From the NCBI RefSeq assembly GCF_007786235.1, contig NZ_VNFK01000001.1:1-64000 (forward strand): a DNA stretch of 64,000 nt, written 5' to 3'. Below, piece by piece: positions 1 through 8,227 of the stretch. Numbering within the stretch: position 1 is the first letter of the stretch; each line of letters begins with the position of its first letter. The notes beneath the pieces were generated by a model. That model was not told the origin of the DNA. It did no database searches and saw only the letters and a program-made list of their open reading frames with translations. A program made the translations under genes and the position numbers. This DNA is from Paenarthrobacter nitroguajacolicus (GTDB lineage Bacteria; Actinomycetota; Actinomycetes; Actinomycetales; Micrococcaceae).

Positions 1-795
1 CCCGCCACTCTTACCGGTGATCCGTTCGACGAGGGTGTCGGCCATGACCTGGCCCCGGGACCTCGAATCACCACGGGACCTCGAATCACCACCAGCCCGC
101 GAATCACCACCGGAACGGGCAGTATCAGCGGCCCGGGTCAGGGCGGCGTAGGCTGCCACTCCCTGGGCGGCGGGGAGCAACGCGGTCAGGTAGGTCATGG
201 TATCCGGGGCCGGGCGCAGGCTCACGGTCCGCTCGGTCGCGGCGTGGGCGGCGCGCTGGGCCACCGAGCGCGGATCCCGCCGGCACGCCGCGGCCTTCGC
301 CGCGGCGATGATGGCTTTGTCCCCGGCACCCTCAAACGTCCCGGCATCGGCGGCGAGTTCCTCATCCACCGCGGACCGGTCCTCGACGGACAAACACGCC
401 GTCTCTTTCACCAGCAGCGTGGCCCGCCACTCATTGAGCTGTCCTGATTCCAGGGCCGCCATGGTGCGGGGCATCTCCGACACCAACGCCTTCGCCAACC
501 CCAACAGACGGGAACCCTTGTTCGGGGACTCCCGCCGCGCCAACGCCAGCTGAGCCCCCACCCCCTGACCCCGCTCGGCCGCGGGGACACCGGTGGCTTC
601 CTGCTCCCCGCGCCGGGCAAAGTCAAAAGCCACCGCAGCCCGGGCCTGCAACCCAGTGATGGCAGACTTCAACTCCTCCAACCCCCGGACCTGATCCACC
701 AACTCACCACTGCCCACACCCAGGGGAACGGAGCGCAGCGCGGCTAGGACTTCGTCCACCGAAGCTCCCCGCTCCGACACTGCCGACGTAGCCAT
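1..795 (-). CDS. DUF222 / HNH endonuclease family protein, C-terminus outside window
   Basis: The reading frame is open from an ATG at 795 down to base 1, so 265 residues are visible and the 3' end lies outside the window. The N-terminal region is helical and Ala/Arg/Glu-rich, with the layout of the DUF222 domain found in many paralogues in Arthrobacter and other actinobacteria. That family normally ends in an HNH nuclease motif, which would lie beyond the left edge and cannot be confirmed here. Residues about 230-247 are a GGDSR-type repeat linker encoded by 18-bp tandem repeats. A purine-rich GGGAAAGG precedes the ATG. It is transcribed divergently from deoC. The biological role of the family is unsettled; many copies sit in mobile or repeat-rich settings. 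Confidence 0.75.
   Translation of the reverse strand, partial: MATSAVSERGASVDEVLAALRSVPLGVGSGELVDQVRGLEELKSAITGLQARAAVAFDFARRGEQEATGVPAAERGQGVGAQLALARRESPNKGSRLLGLAKALVSEMPRTMAALESGQLNEWRATLLVKETACLSVEDRSAVDEELAADAGTFEGAGDKAIIAAAKAAACRRDPRSVAQRAAHAATERTVSLRPAPDTMTYLTALLPAAQGVAAYAALTRAADTARSGGDSRAGGDSRSRGDSRSRGQVMADTLVERITGKSGG
56..109. repeat. Three 18-bp tandem repeats inside the DUF222 gene
   Basis: Two identical 18-bp units (56-73 and 74-91, CGGGACCTCGAATCACCA) are followed by a diverged third unit (92-109). On the coding (minus) strand they give an imperfect Gly-Gly-Asp-Ser-Arg linker. Because 18 is a multiple of three, copy-number change would keep the frame. Confidence 0.8.
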
Positions 796-978
796 TGGCC
801 TTTCCCGATTCCGATCCATACCCAGACTCTTCCAGCCAGCAACAGCCGCCATCAGGCCCTACTTGGCCTATGTGGACAACCCCGGCTGACCCGAAGAGCA
901 TGTGGCAAGATGGTCCTTTGACGGGCAGTGACAACCCTGCGGCCACCGGGCCGGCCACGCCCTGCACGGAAGGATCCC

Positions 979-1671
979 ATGAGCAACGAAGCCGTCGCCC
1001 CTGCAAACATCGCCTCCTACATCGACCACACGCTGCTGAAGCCGGAAGCCAGCGAGGCTGATGTCCTCAAGGTCTGTGCCGAGGCTGTCGAGTACAAGTT
1101 CAAGTCGGTGTGCGTGAATCCCGTCTGGGTCAAGACGGTCACCAAGGCACTCAAGGGTTCGGGAGTGCTGACCTGCTCGGTGATCGGTTTCCCACTCGGA
1201 GCCACGCCCAGCGACGTCAAGGCCTTCGAAGCCCGTGGTGCCGTACTGGATGGCGCCGACGAGATCGACATGGTGATCAACATGGCCGCCGGCCGCGCAG
1301 GCGACAAAGGTGCGCTGGTGGACGACATCAGGGCCGTGGCCGAGACAGTCCACGCAGGCGAGGCCATCCTGAAGGTCATCATTGAGACCTCCATGCTGAC
1401 GGATGAGCAGAAAGTCATAGCCTGTGAAGCCGCCGTGGAAGCCGGAGCAGATTTCGTCAAAACGTCCACGGGATTCAACGGTGGCGGCGCCACGGTTGAA
1501 GACGTTGCCCTGATGCGCAGGACCGTCGGCCCCGACCTCGGCGTCAAGGCCTCCGGCGGAGTGCGCTCCCTGGCCGACGCACAGGCTATGATTGCTGCTG
1601 GTGCAACACGTATCGGCGCGAGTTCCGGAATTGCGATCGTCAAAGGTGAACAGGGTTCATCTGCCTACTAA
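979..1671 (+). CDS. deoC: Deoxyribose-phosphate aldolase
   Basis: DeoC reversibly cleaves 2-deoxyribose 5-phosphate to glyceraldehyde 3-phosphate and acetaldehyde in cytosolic deoxynucleoside catabolism. The 230-residue protein is of normal length for the class I TIM-barrel family. The Schiff-base lysine is visible in DFVKTSTGF, and the N-terminal [10 protein letters not shown] motif is typical. An in-frame ATG exists at 928, but the ATG at 979 starts right before the conserved N-terminus and has GGAAGG upstream, so it is preferred. A small membrane-protein gene follows 53 bp downstream and may be cotranscribed. Confidence 0.95.
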   Translation: MSNEAVAPANIASYIDHTLLKPEASEADVLKVCAEAVEYKFKSVCVNPVWVKTVTKALKGSGVLTCSVIGFPLGATPSDVKAFEARGAVLDGADEIDMVINMAAGRAGDKGALVDDIRAVAETVHAGEAILKVIIETSMLTDEQKVIACEAAVEAGADFVKTSTGFNGGGATVEDVALMRRTVGPDLGVKASGGVRSLADAQAMIAAGATRIGASSGIAIVKGEQGSSAY

Positions 1672-1724
1672 GGCTTCCGCAACAGCCCAAGAATTTTGAG
1701 CCCTGCGGGGCCGAGGAGGAATGA

Positions 1725-1952
1725 ATGTCCAAGAACGCTTCAAGTGCCCCCATTGAACGGGAAAACAACCTCGTTACAAGCATTGTCCTGTTCCTGGTCA
1801 TGATTGTGCTCTTCCTGGGCGCCATCTACTCGCTGTCCTTCCTGAGCTTGGACAACCCGTGGCCCATGGCTGTGTGCCTTGGCCTCTTCGCCCTCGCGTT
1901 CTGGATCCCGCAGACCATTCTTGGTCGCTCCGATTCCGCTGGCGAAAGCTAA
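1725..1952 (+). CDS. Small two-TM membrane protein, unknown function
   Basis: A 75-residue protein with two hydrophobic segments (about residues 17-40 and 48-66) and short polar ends. A strong GAGGAGGA ribosome binding site sits immediately upstream of the ATG. I do not recognise a named domain; short proteins of this type occur next to deoC in related genomes, but that is recollection. It is followed at once by a strong hairpin terminator, so it is probably the last gene of the deoC transcript. Confidence 0.7.
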   Translation: MSKNASSAPIERENNLVTSIVLFLVMIVLFLGAIYSLSFLSLDNPWPMAVCLGLFALAFWIPQTILGRSDSAGES

Positions 1953-1966
1953 ACCTCCTTTGTTTC

Positions 1967-1998
1967 GGAATGGCCCGGGCTGCTGCCCGGGCCATTCC
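1967..1998 (+). terminator. Perfect 14-bp stem-loop terminator
   Basis: The arms 1967-1980 and 1985-1998 are exact complements around a TGCT tetraloop, and a short TCTTT follows. It lies 14 bases after the stop of the small membrane protein and before the beta-helix gene. Confidence 0.8.
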
Positions 1999-2039
1999 TC
2001 TTTAACCTGCCGGAAACCCCCTGAGGATAGGGTGGTGCC

Positions 2040-3146
2040 ATGAAGTCTGCCGGCCCAAAAGTTGCGGTCCTGGTCCTTGCCCTCGCTGCTGCCGGGCTGG
2101 GGGTTGCTGTGGTAGCCGCGAATCCGGGTGCGGAGACGCCGGTGGCCACGGACTATTGCAGGGCTCCCGGGAGCCAGGCCACACAGGTCAAGGAGTTCAC
2201 CACCCAGCAGTACCTGGACCCGGAGGACACGTCAAAATCACTCCAGCAGCTCATCGATTCAGCCTCCAAAGACGGTGGGGGTATCGTCCAGCTGCCCGCA
2301 GGAACTTTCACTCTTGGCCGGCCTTTGGTGCTCAAGAGCAACGTTGCCCTCAAGGGAACCGGAGCAGCCACCGTGCTGAAGGCCGGCCCAGAGTTCCTGG
2401 AGACCAAGGGCCCCTTCGGTGGCCACCCGCTGATTACCACCAACGGCGCTCAGAATGTCACCATCTCCCACTTGACGGCGGACCAAAGCGGTGAGGAGCT
2501 GGACGGCAACACTCCTGGGCGCCTCACCGAATACCTGATCGACGTCCGCCACACCACCAATGCCTTGGTAGAGGATGTCCGAACGCGGAACCCCTTCACC
2601 TACTCCATCGCGGTGGTCGCCAGCAGTAACTTCTGCATCCGCAACAATGACACTTTGGTGACCAGCAGCGGAAAGTACGACCAATTGGACGGCATCCACA
2701 TCACCGACTCACACGGCGGCATAGTGGAAGGCAACACTGTTGACCAACGCCAAGGAGACGACGGCGACGACGGCCTCGTGGCTCAAACCATCGGCGCTCC
2801 GGTCTATGACGTGACCTACAAGAACAACAAGGTCCGCGGCGGATCTCACGGTTCGGCGATGCAGCTGGCGGTGGGAAAGCATGAAATCCGCAACATCTCG
2901 GTGGAGGCCAACCGCTTCTGGGGCTCCCCCAACGGCGTGAAAATCGGGTACTACGACGGCAACGCTGCCGTTCACGACATCGTGGTGAAGAACAACTCCG
3001 TCACCGATACTCCGGGACCGTGGCTGGATTTCCAAGGCGACCTGAAGAACATCACGGTGACGGACAACGTCGTCTGCCAGAGCGGGGCTATGAAGCTCGG
3101 CGAGGCTCCGGGCAACGTCGTCTCAAATAACCGGGAAGGCTGCTAG
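2040..3146 (+). CDS. Secreted right-handed parallel beta-helix protein
   Basis: A 368-residue protein with an N-terminal signal or anchor segment (residues about 7-28, hydrophobic Ala/Val/Leu). The rest has the pattern of pectate-lyase-like right-handed beta-helices: GGGIVQLPAGTF near residue 80, the segment LVLKSNVALKGTG, and repeated short strands with N-x-I/V turns (NITVTDN, NVVSNN, NISVEANRF). Proteins of this fold are often polysaccharide lyases, hydrolases or epimerases, but no catalytic residues can be assigned by eye. It lies next to the surface-polysaccharide operon on the opposite strand and converges with it, so a role in trimming that polymer is a reasonable inference. The ATG at 2040 has GAGGATAGGG upstream. 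Confidence 0.75.
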   Translation: MKSAGPKVAVLVLALAAAGLGVAVVAANPGAETPVATDYCRAPGSQATQVKEFTTQQYLDPEDTSKSLQQLIDSASKDGGGIVQLPAGTFTLGRPLVLKSNVALKGTGAATVLKAGPEFLETKGPFGGHPLITTNGAQNVTISHLTADQSGEELDGNTPGRLTEYLIDVRHTTNALVEDVRTRNPFTYSIAVVASSNFCIRNNDTLVTSSGKYDQLDGIHITDSHGGIVEGNTVDQRQGDDGDDGLVAQTIGAPVYDVTYKNNKVRGGSHGSAMQLAVGKHEIRNISVEANRFWGSPNGVKIGYYDGNAAVHDIVVKNNSVTDTPGPWLDFQGDLKNITVTDNVVCQSGAMKLGEAPGNVVSNNREGC

Positions 3147-3169
3147 CTCCCGCCGCTGAAGCCCGACTG

Positions 3170-3958
3170 CTACTGAAAAGCGGGGACGAAATAGGTTTCT
3201 GCCTTCACCGGAATGTCGCCTGTTGGGAAGAGCGCGTCCGCCTGGGTGCCATACTGCCGAATTCTGGCAGTCTTGGACTCGAGGCCCTGATCCCAGCTCA
3301 ATGGGACATAGCCCAACCGCGCCAACCGCGCCTGGTCGGGTTGAGACACCAGGTCGTACGGGAAGTCGGAGTAGAGCACCAGGTTTTCCGGATGGGCCAT
3401 GCCCGCTTCACGGGTGATCAAGTGGTCCACGTGCTTACCCACACCCACAGGGCAGAACAGCAGCTCCGCCCCCGTCAGTCCCATCAACGCAGCCACGTCA
3501 GTGCGGAGTTGCCGGATGAGTACTTGGTCCCCACGGGCGATGCGACCCAGGGCGATGTCGAACCTGTAGGTGGGATAGCGGTGGGTCATCTCGGGCAGCA
3601 ACCTGGCCCACGCCGAGCTTCCCAGCTTGGGTGGCCGCCGCCTGCGAAACAGCGCGTCTACCTGCCCGAGATGGAGGGATTGGACACCCATCTGGTCCAA
3701 CACGGAGTTGTCCTCCTCCTGGCGGGCCGCGAACAAGCTGCCTGCATCGGCGCCCGAGCACTGGCGGAGGAATGAGGTCGCTGCCCGTGTGTGGGGTCCT
3801 GGCGAAGCTTCCGTGAAGAGCGTTGCCACGATCACCTCGCGCCCTTGGGCCTGTGCCTCGATCAGTGCGCCGCAGGAAAGTACGGCGTCGTCGAGGTGCG
3901 GTGAGAGGAACAGCCATGGCGCATCTCCGGCCAGGGAACGATCAAGTCTGGACTGCAT
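3170..3958 (-). CDS. PIG-L family N-acetylglucosaminyl deacetylase
   Basis: A 262-residue member of the LmbE/PIG-L superfamily of zinc-dependent deacetylases that act on N-acetyl sugars. The metal-binding signature appears as SPHLDDAVLSCG (residues about 19-30), and a later HVDHL provides the usual third ligand. A longer frame reaches 4210, but it would run through the preceding glycosyltransferase gene. The ATG at 3958 has AGGAAGG upstream and starts 10 bp after that gene's stop. It is the last gene of the five-gene operon, and probably modifies the polymer or its lipid-linked precursor. Confidence 0.85.
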   Translation of the reverse strand: MQSRLDRSLAGDAPWLFLSPHLDDAVLSCGALIEAQAQGREVIVATLFTEASPGPHTRAATSFLRQCSGADAGSLFAARQEEDNSVLDQMGVQSLHLGQVDALFRRRRPPKLGSSAWARLLPEMTHRYPTYRFDIALGRIARGDQVLIRQLRTDVAALMGLTGAELLFCPVGVGKHVDHLITREAGMAHPENLVLYSDFPYDLVSQPDQARLARLGYVPLSWDQGLESKTARIRQYGTQADALFPTGDIPVKAETYFVPAFQ

Positions 3959-3968
3959 CAGCGTGTCA

Positions 3969-5111
3969 TCACCTTCCTGTGTGCGTGCTGGATACTGCGG
4001 TTTCGCGGTGGCCCCCACCGATCTCGGAAAGCGCTGCGCTGTAAGCCGCACCCTGCAACGCCGCCAACCGGTCCCAGTTGTATCCGGCGGCAAACGCTCG
4101 ACCCTGTTCGCCAGCACCAAGCCCGACCCCTGAGTAGTGCTCCGCGAGCGCGTTGGCGAGGTGGCCGACGTCGAACGCTTCAACCAGCCATCCCGCACCG
4201 GGTGGCACAATCTCGCGCAGACAGGGGATGTCGAAAGCGATCACTGGCGTCCCCACAGCCAGGGCCTCGATGGCTACGAGGCCGAAGGTTTCCTGCCGCG
4301 AGGGAACCACCGCCAGCCTTGCCTCGCTCAGTGCTTGGAACTTTGCCTCGCCCGAAAGCCATCCCAGGAGGCTCACCGAGTCGGAGAGCCCGGCGGCCTC
4401 AATGGCTGACCGCAAGCGCGCCTCATCCGGCCCTATCCCTGCAATCAACAGTTTGCCGTCAATCCGGTGGTGGCATTCCGCCCAGGCCGCAAGCAGCAAA
4501 TCCAGTCCCTTGCCGGTGAACTCCAGCCTGCCGAGGCAAAGAACGTTCCGGCCAAGCCGGGGCGCCGGTTTCCAGGCCTCGGGGTCAACGCCGTTGCCGA
4601 TGACGTCCACATGGATGCCGGGGTTTATGGCCGTCAGTTGATCCTTGATTCCCTCGGACACGGCGATGGTCCGCCGATGACGCCGGACTCCGAACCGTTC
4701 CACCCAGTGGAGCGGGAGTTTATACTGCCTGGCCTTGTCGCGGGCGTGCAGCCACTGAACCACGCCGATGGTGGGTTTCCTGGTCCACAGCGGGGCTGCC
4801 ATGGTGGAGAACGGGGCGAAGAAGTCTTCCACCACCAAGTCGGCGGCGCCTCGGCGCTTGCGCACCTCGAACGGCAACCGGACCACGTACCCGGCGAGCC
4901 TCACCCACCGGTTGGTCCCTGCTCCCCAACCGATCGGCACGTAGTGGACACCGTCCTGGATCCGTTCCTGCCAACCCGGGTACCGTGTGGTCAGCACTGT
5001 CACGTCGAAACCGTTGGCTGCCAGGCGTCGGTTTATTTCGTGGGTCCTGACCGATCCCCCGCCCGCTCCGGGCATGCGGGGATCCTCAAACCCCAGATGC
5101 AATATCCTCAC
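3969..5111 (-). CDS. Glycosyltransferase family 4 protein
   Basis: A 380-residue GT-B fold enzyme. The N-terminal domain opens with MRILHLGFEDPR and a glycine-rich loop (GAGGGSVRTHE) typical of GT4 enzymes. The C-terminal nucleotide-sugar domain has the E-x7-E motif in ETFGLVAIEALAVGTP. It likely adds a sugar to a lipid-linked surface polysaccharide on the cytoplasmic side; donor and acceptor cannot be inferred. It begins 5 bp after the flippase/GT-C fusion gene and is followed 10 bp later by the PIG-L gene, so the three are tightly coupled. Confidence 0.9.
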   Translation of the reverse strand: MRILHLGFEDPRMPGAGGGSVRTHEINRRLAANGFDVTVLTTRYPGWQERIQDGVHYVPIGWGAGTNRWVRLAGYVVRLPFEVRKRRGAADLVVEDFFAPFSTMAAPLWTRKPTIGVVQWLHARDKARQYKLPLHWVERFGVRRHRRTIAVSEGIKDQLTAINPGIHVDVIGNGVDPEAWKPAPRLGRNVLCLGRLEFTGKGLDLLLAAWAECHHRIDGKLLIAGIGPDEARLRSAIEAAGLSDSVSLLGWLSGEAKFQALSEARLAVVPSRQETFGLVAIEALAVGTPVIAFDIPCLREIVPPGAGWLVEAFDVGHLANALAEHYSGVGLGAGEQGRAFAAGYNWDRLAALQGAAYSAALSEIGGGHRETAVSSTHTGR

Positions 5112-5116
5112 TGGCC

Positions 5117-8100
5117 CTACCGTTCCGTCTCGTACGTTTTGGAGGGACTGCCCGTTCCGTTGGCCGCCCCCACGCTGAGTTCGGCTGGTGGCACAAACCA
5201 GACAGTTGTGGAGCCGTTGGTGGGCCCCTCCGCACTGAAAACAGGTATCGCATGCTCCTTTAGCCAGGTGAGCATGTCAGGGTTAGCGTAACCGTACCCC
5301 TGACTGGTGGGGTGCGATTGCGTCAGGATGTAATTGGCCCCGGCCTCCTGCATCAGGGGCGCCGACGGCCATACGCCGAATCGTGGGTCATCGGCGAAGG
5401 CGAATTCACCCGTGCTGTTGGTGACACTGATCCGTGCATCCGCCGGGAGGGTGGTCTTCACCCAGTCCTTGGCCTGGACAAAGCCGTTGTCCACTGCGAG
5501 CGCCGTCCGGGCTCCGAGGATCACGGTCAACACCACAAAGCAGAGGCTGGCGACGAGCAGGAACGTGCGACCCCTGGCGAATCTCTCCCGCAGTTCCACC
5601 ACCACCAGCACGGAGCACAACACCCCGGCAATCATCACGCCGTAGCCGTATTGTTCTTCGAAGGTGCCAAACGCGGCACTGTAAGCACCTGCGGCACCCA
5701 AGGCGAGGCCAGCCAGACCGATCAGTCGCCGATCCGCGCGATGGCTGAAGCAAAGAAGGGCACCGGCCAGCGGACACAAGGCCAGCAGAAGGTAGCTGGT
5801 ACCGAAGTGGCTGCTCTGTTCGATCAGCCGGGTGACGATATTGGGTGACCCTTCCGCCGTGAAGCCGGTGCTCTTTTCCAGGCCCGACGCACGCAGCAGG
5901 CCGCTGGTCTTCGCCTCGATCCAATCCGGGAGATGCGCTTGGGATGCCGCTACGGCCAAGTACGTCGCGTACGGCACTGCCGACGCAAGAAGCACGACGG
6001 CGGCCTGCCGCCACGGCAGCGTCCTCTTCCAAATCACGGCCACTGCAACCGGACCAACCGTGCAGATGACGAAGAAGTCCTTGCACACGACGGCATAGCC
6101 CAACAGAAGCCCAGCCGCCACGAGCCGCAGGATAACAGGCAACCTTCGCTTCGGCGGCAGGGTACGCATCAGGACCTGGCGGGTACCCAACAGGACGAGG
6201 AAGCCGGCGAGCACGAAAGCCATGGCTGACGTCTCCAGGAAGGCGTGGCTGTTATTGCGCAGGATAAAGGGCTCAAAGGCGAGGACCAGAGCGGTGAGCC
6301 ATGCCGCCGTCGTGCTTGCCAGTTTCCTGACCAACAGGAATCCCAAGCCAACAGTGATGGCTCCAAGCGCGGCGTTGAGCCAGCGGAGCTGCAACACCAC
6401 CTCGACGATGTCGCCCGAGATGCCAAAGAGCTTGATGGTGCCGGCTTCCAGCAGGAAGAAGCCGGGTGGGTGCAGGAAGAACGGCCCATCGGGCAACGTG
6501 GGCACCTGGCCCGTGGTGAGCGACTCCCCCAGGCGGACATACAGCAGCTCATCCACCCATAATTCGAAACCGCGCTCCAAGCCGAAAGCCCGGACACCGA
6601 ATGCCGCCGCCGACACCGCAACGAAGGCCGCCGCGGAGCTGGACACCACTCGAACCAAGGCTGCCACCAGCAGGTTGGAGGGAGGCTCCTGGACCTTCGA
6701 ACGCCGTCCGGCACCCCGGGAAGGTGCCTCGAACCGCCGTCGGAAGGTCCCCCAACCCAGCGTTCGCGGCAGCAAGCCGCGCTGGTGGGCCAGCACTGCG
6801 AGGCCGGCGATCGTAGCGAAGGCGAGCCACACGATGGGTTGGAGTTGGCTGGCCACTGCCATGGCCAACAGCAGGATGCCTGCACCGGCCATGGAGCGTC
6901 CGGCGCCCTTGGCGGGGCCAACGGCGGAGAGGACCGGCCAGGAAATGAAGGCCAATACTGTCGCGGCGGCCACGGCACCGACGGCTGATCCGATGGCCAG
7001 GCCACTCACGGCGTTCACTTGCCATCCTGTCCACAGCCCGGCAACCACCAGAAGGCAGGCGCAGGCCAAGCCGAGTTGGCAGCGGCGGTACGCCCGCAGG
7101 GCGAGCAGGATGGTGGTAAGGACCGTCAGCACGGCGTAGCCCAATCCGGCGGCCGCAAGCCACGGCAGCAATTCAAGGGAGCCGTGATACTTCTCAGGAA
7201 TGATCACGCCAGCCAAGGCATGGGGTGCCGTAGCAATGATGGCGAAGGCCACCACCGCCAACTGGCTGAACGAAGCGAACGCGGCACCAAGCACCGCACG
7301 GACGTTGACTCCCGGGCGGCGGAGCAAAGGAAACGCCACCAAGGCAGTCCCCGCAGCTACGTACACCGGGCCTTTGGCGATGGTGGCCAAGGCCTGGAAG
7401 CCTGCCGCGGCGGGCCCTTCGTCCAGGAACGCCACCATAACGACGTCAACGCCCACGAGGACTGAGACCACGCACAGGACTGAGGCGATGTCGCCGGTCT
7501 CGGCCCACCGCCACCTTTGCCGCAGAACATGTGGGCGCCACTGTAGATCCCGATAGAAGGACCAGGGCACCACCACCAGCGCGAGCGCTCCGAGAGCGAA
7601 CCCGAGGATCGCCCCCACTGCGCCCCACGCGACAAGGACCACCAGGAGGCTGAAAGCCAGCCGAAGGATGACTTCCCCCATGGTTGTCAGGGCATACCAC
7701 TTGAAGCGCAGCTCACCCTGCAGCCAGCCCGACGGCGCCGCCACCAGGAAGATAGCCAGCGCGCCCAGCGCTGCGGCGGCGGCCAAGGCCGGCGTCGCGA
7801 AAGCCATTGTCAGGGCCGCGGTTACTGCTGCGGCAGCGATGCCTGCGAGGCAGGAGACAAACGCCGAGAAGGCCATTCCATCCCTCCGCCCGTCCGAACC
7901 TGCAGGGTGGACGGCCACGAAATGCGACAACGGAAGGGGAACAAGCGCGGAGGCCACAATGCCGACCACTCCCAGGAGCATCGCCGCGGCCGCGAACTGT
8001 GTGTAGTCCGCGGTTCCCAGCATGTTGGCCATCAGCAACGAGCAAGCGTAGCTGACCACGCCTACCAACCCGGCGGCCACGGACAGGAAGCCGCTGTTCT

Positions 8101-8191
8101 CTGCGACCTTTCCCCCAGCCTCAGAGGATACTTCCGCTGCCCTCACTTCCACGCTGGAATCTGCCCCGCGTTCACGCACAGTGTTGCTCAT
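5117..8191 (-). CDS. Fusion of polysaccharide flippase (MOP/Wzx-like) and GT-C glycosyltransferase
   Basis: A single 1024-residue membrane protein. Residues about 30-470 have the many hydrophobic helices and layout of an oligosaccharide flippase of the MOP superfamily. A basic linker (about 480-505, rich in Arg, Pro and Ser) follows. Residues about 507-1024 look like a polyprenyl-phosphate-dependent GT-C enzyme (GT39/ArnT/PMT type), with an acidic pair in an extracytoplasmic loop (WVDELLYVRLG) and a HPPGFFLLEA motif. The inferred role is to flip a lipid-linked glycan and glycosylate it on the outer face. AAGGGGG precedes the ATG at 8191. The frame is open throughout with no sign of a sequencing join. 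The two halves are normally separate genes. Confidence 0.8.
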   Translation of the reverse strand: MSNTVRERGADSSVEVRAAEVSSEAGGKVAENSGFLSVAAGLVGVVSYACSLLMANMLGTADYTQFAAAAMLLGVVGIVASALVPLPLSHFVAVHPAGSDGRRDGMAFSAFVSCLAGIAAAAVTAALTMAFATPALAAAAALGALAIFLVAAPSGWLQGELRFKWYALTTMGEVILRLAFSLLVVLVAWGAVGAILGFALGALALVVVPWSFYRDLQWRPHVLRQRWRWAETGDIASVLCVVSVLVGVDVVMVAFLDEGPAAAGFQALATIAKGPVYVAAGTALVAFPLLRRPGVNVRAVLGAAFASFSQLAVVAFAIIATAPHALAGVIIPEKYHGSLELLPWLAAAGLGYAVLTVLTTILLALRAYRRCQLGLACACLLVVAGLWTGWQVNAVSGLAIGSAVGAVAAATVLAFISWPVLSAVGPAKGAGRSMAGAGILLLAMAVASQLQPIVWLAFATIAGLAVLAHQRGLLPRTLGWGTFRRRFEAPSRGAGRRSKVQEPPSNLLVAALVRVVSSSAAAFVAVSAAAFGVRAFGLERGFELWVDELLYVRLGESLTTGQVPTLPDGPFFLHPPGFFLLEAGTIKLFGISGDIVEVVLQLRWLNAALGAITVGLGFLLVRKLASTTAAWLTALVLAFEPFILRNNSHAFLETSAMAFVLAGFLVLLGTRQVLMRTLPPKRRLPVILRLVAAGLLLGYAVVCKDFFVICTVGPVAVAVIWKRTLPWRQAAVVLLASAVPYATYLAVAASQAHLPDWIEAKTSGLLRASGLEKSTGFTAEGSPNIVTRLIEQSSHFGTSYLLLALCPLAGALLCFSHRADRRLIGLAGLALGAAGAYSAAFGTFEEQYGYGVMIAGVLCSVLVVVELRERFARGRTFLLVASLCFVVLTVILGARTALAVDNGFVQAKDWVKTTLPADARISVTNSTGEFAFADDPRFGVWPSAPLMQEAGANYILTQSHPTSQGYGYANPDMLTWLKEHAIPVFSAEGPTNGSTTVWFVPPAELSVGAANGTGSPSKTYETER

Positions 8192-8227
8192 GGTTCCCCC
8201 TTGTGTTCGCCCACGACCGAATCGCGG

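Noticed and set aside
3170-4210. Extended PIG-L reading frame of 346 codons
   Set aside because: The first 84 codons overlap the upstream glycosyltransferase gene out of frame and carry no domain signal; the ATG at 3958 has a good ribosome binding site.
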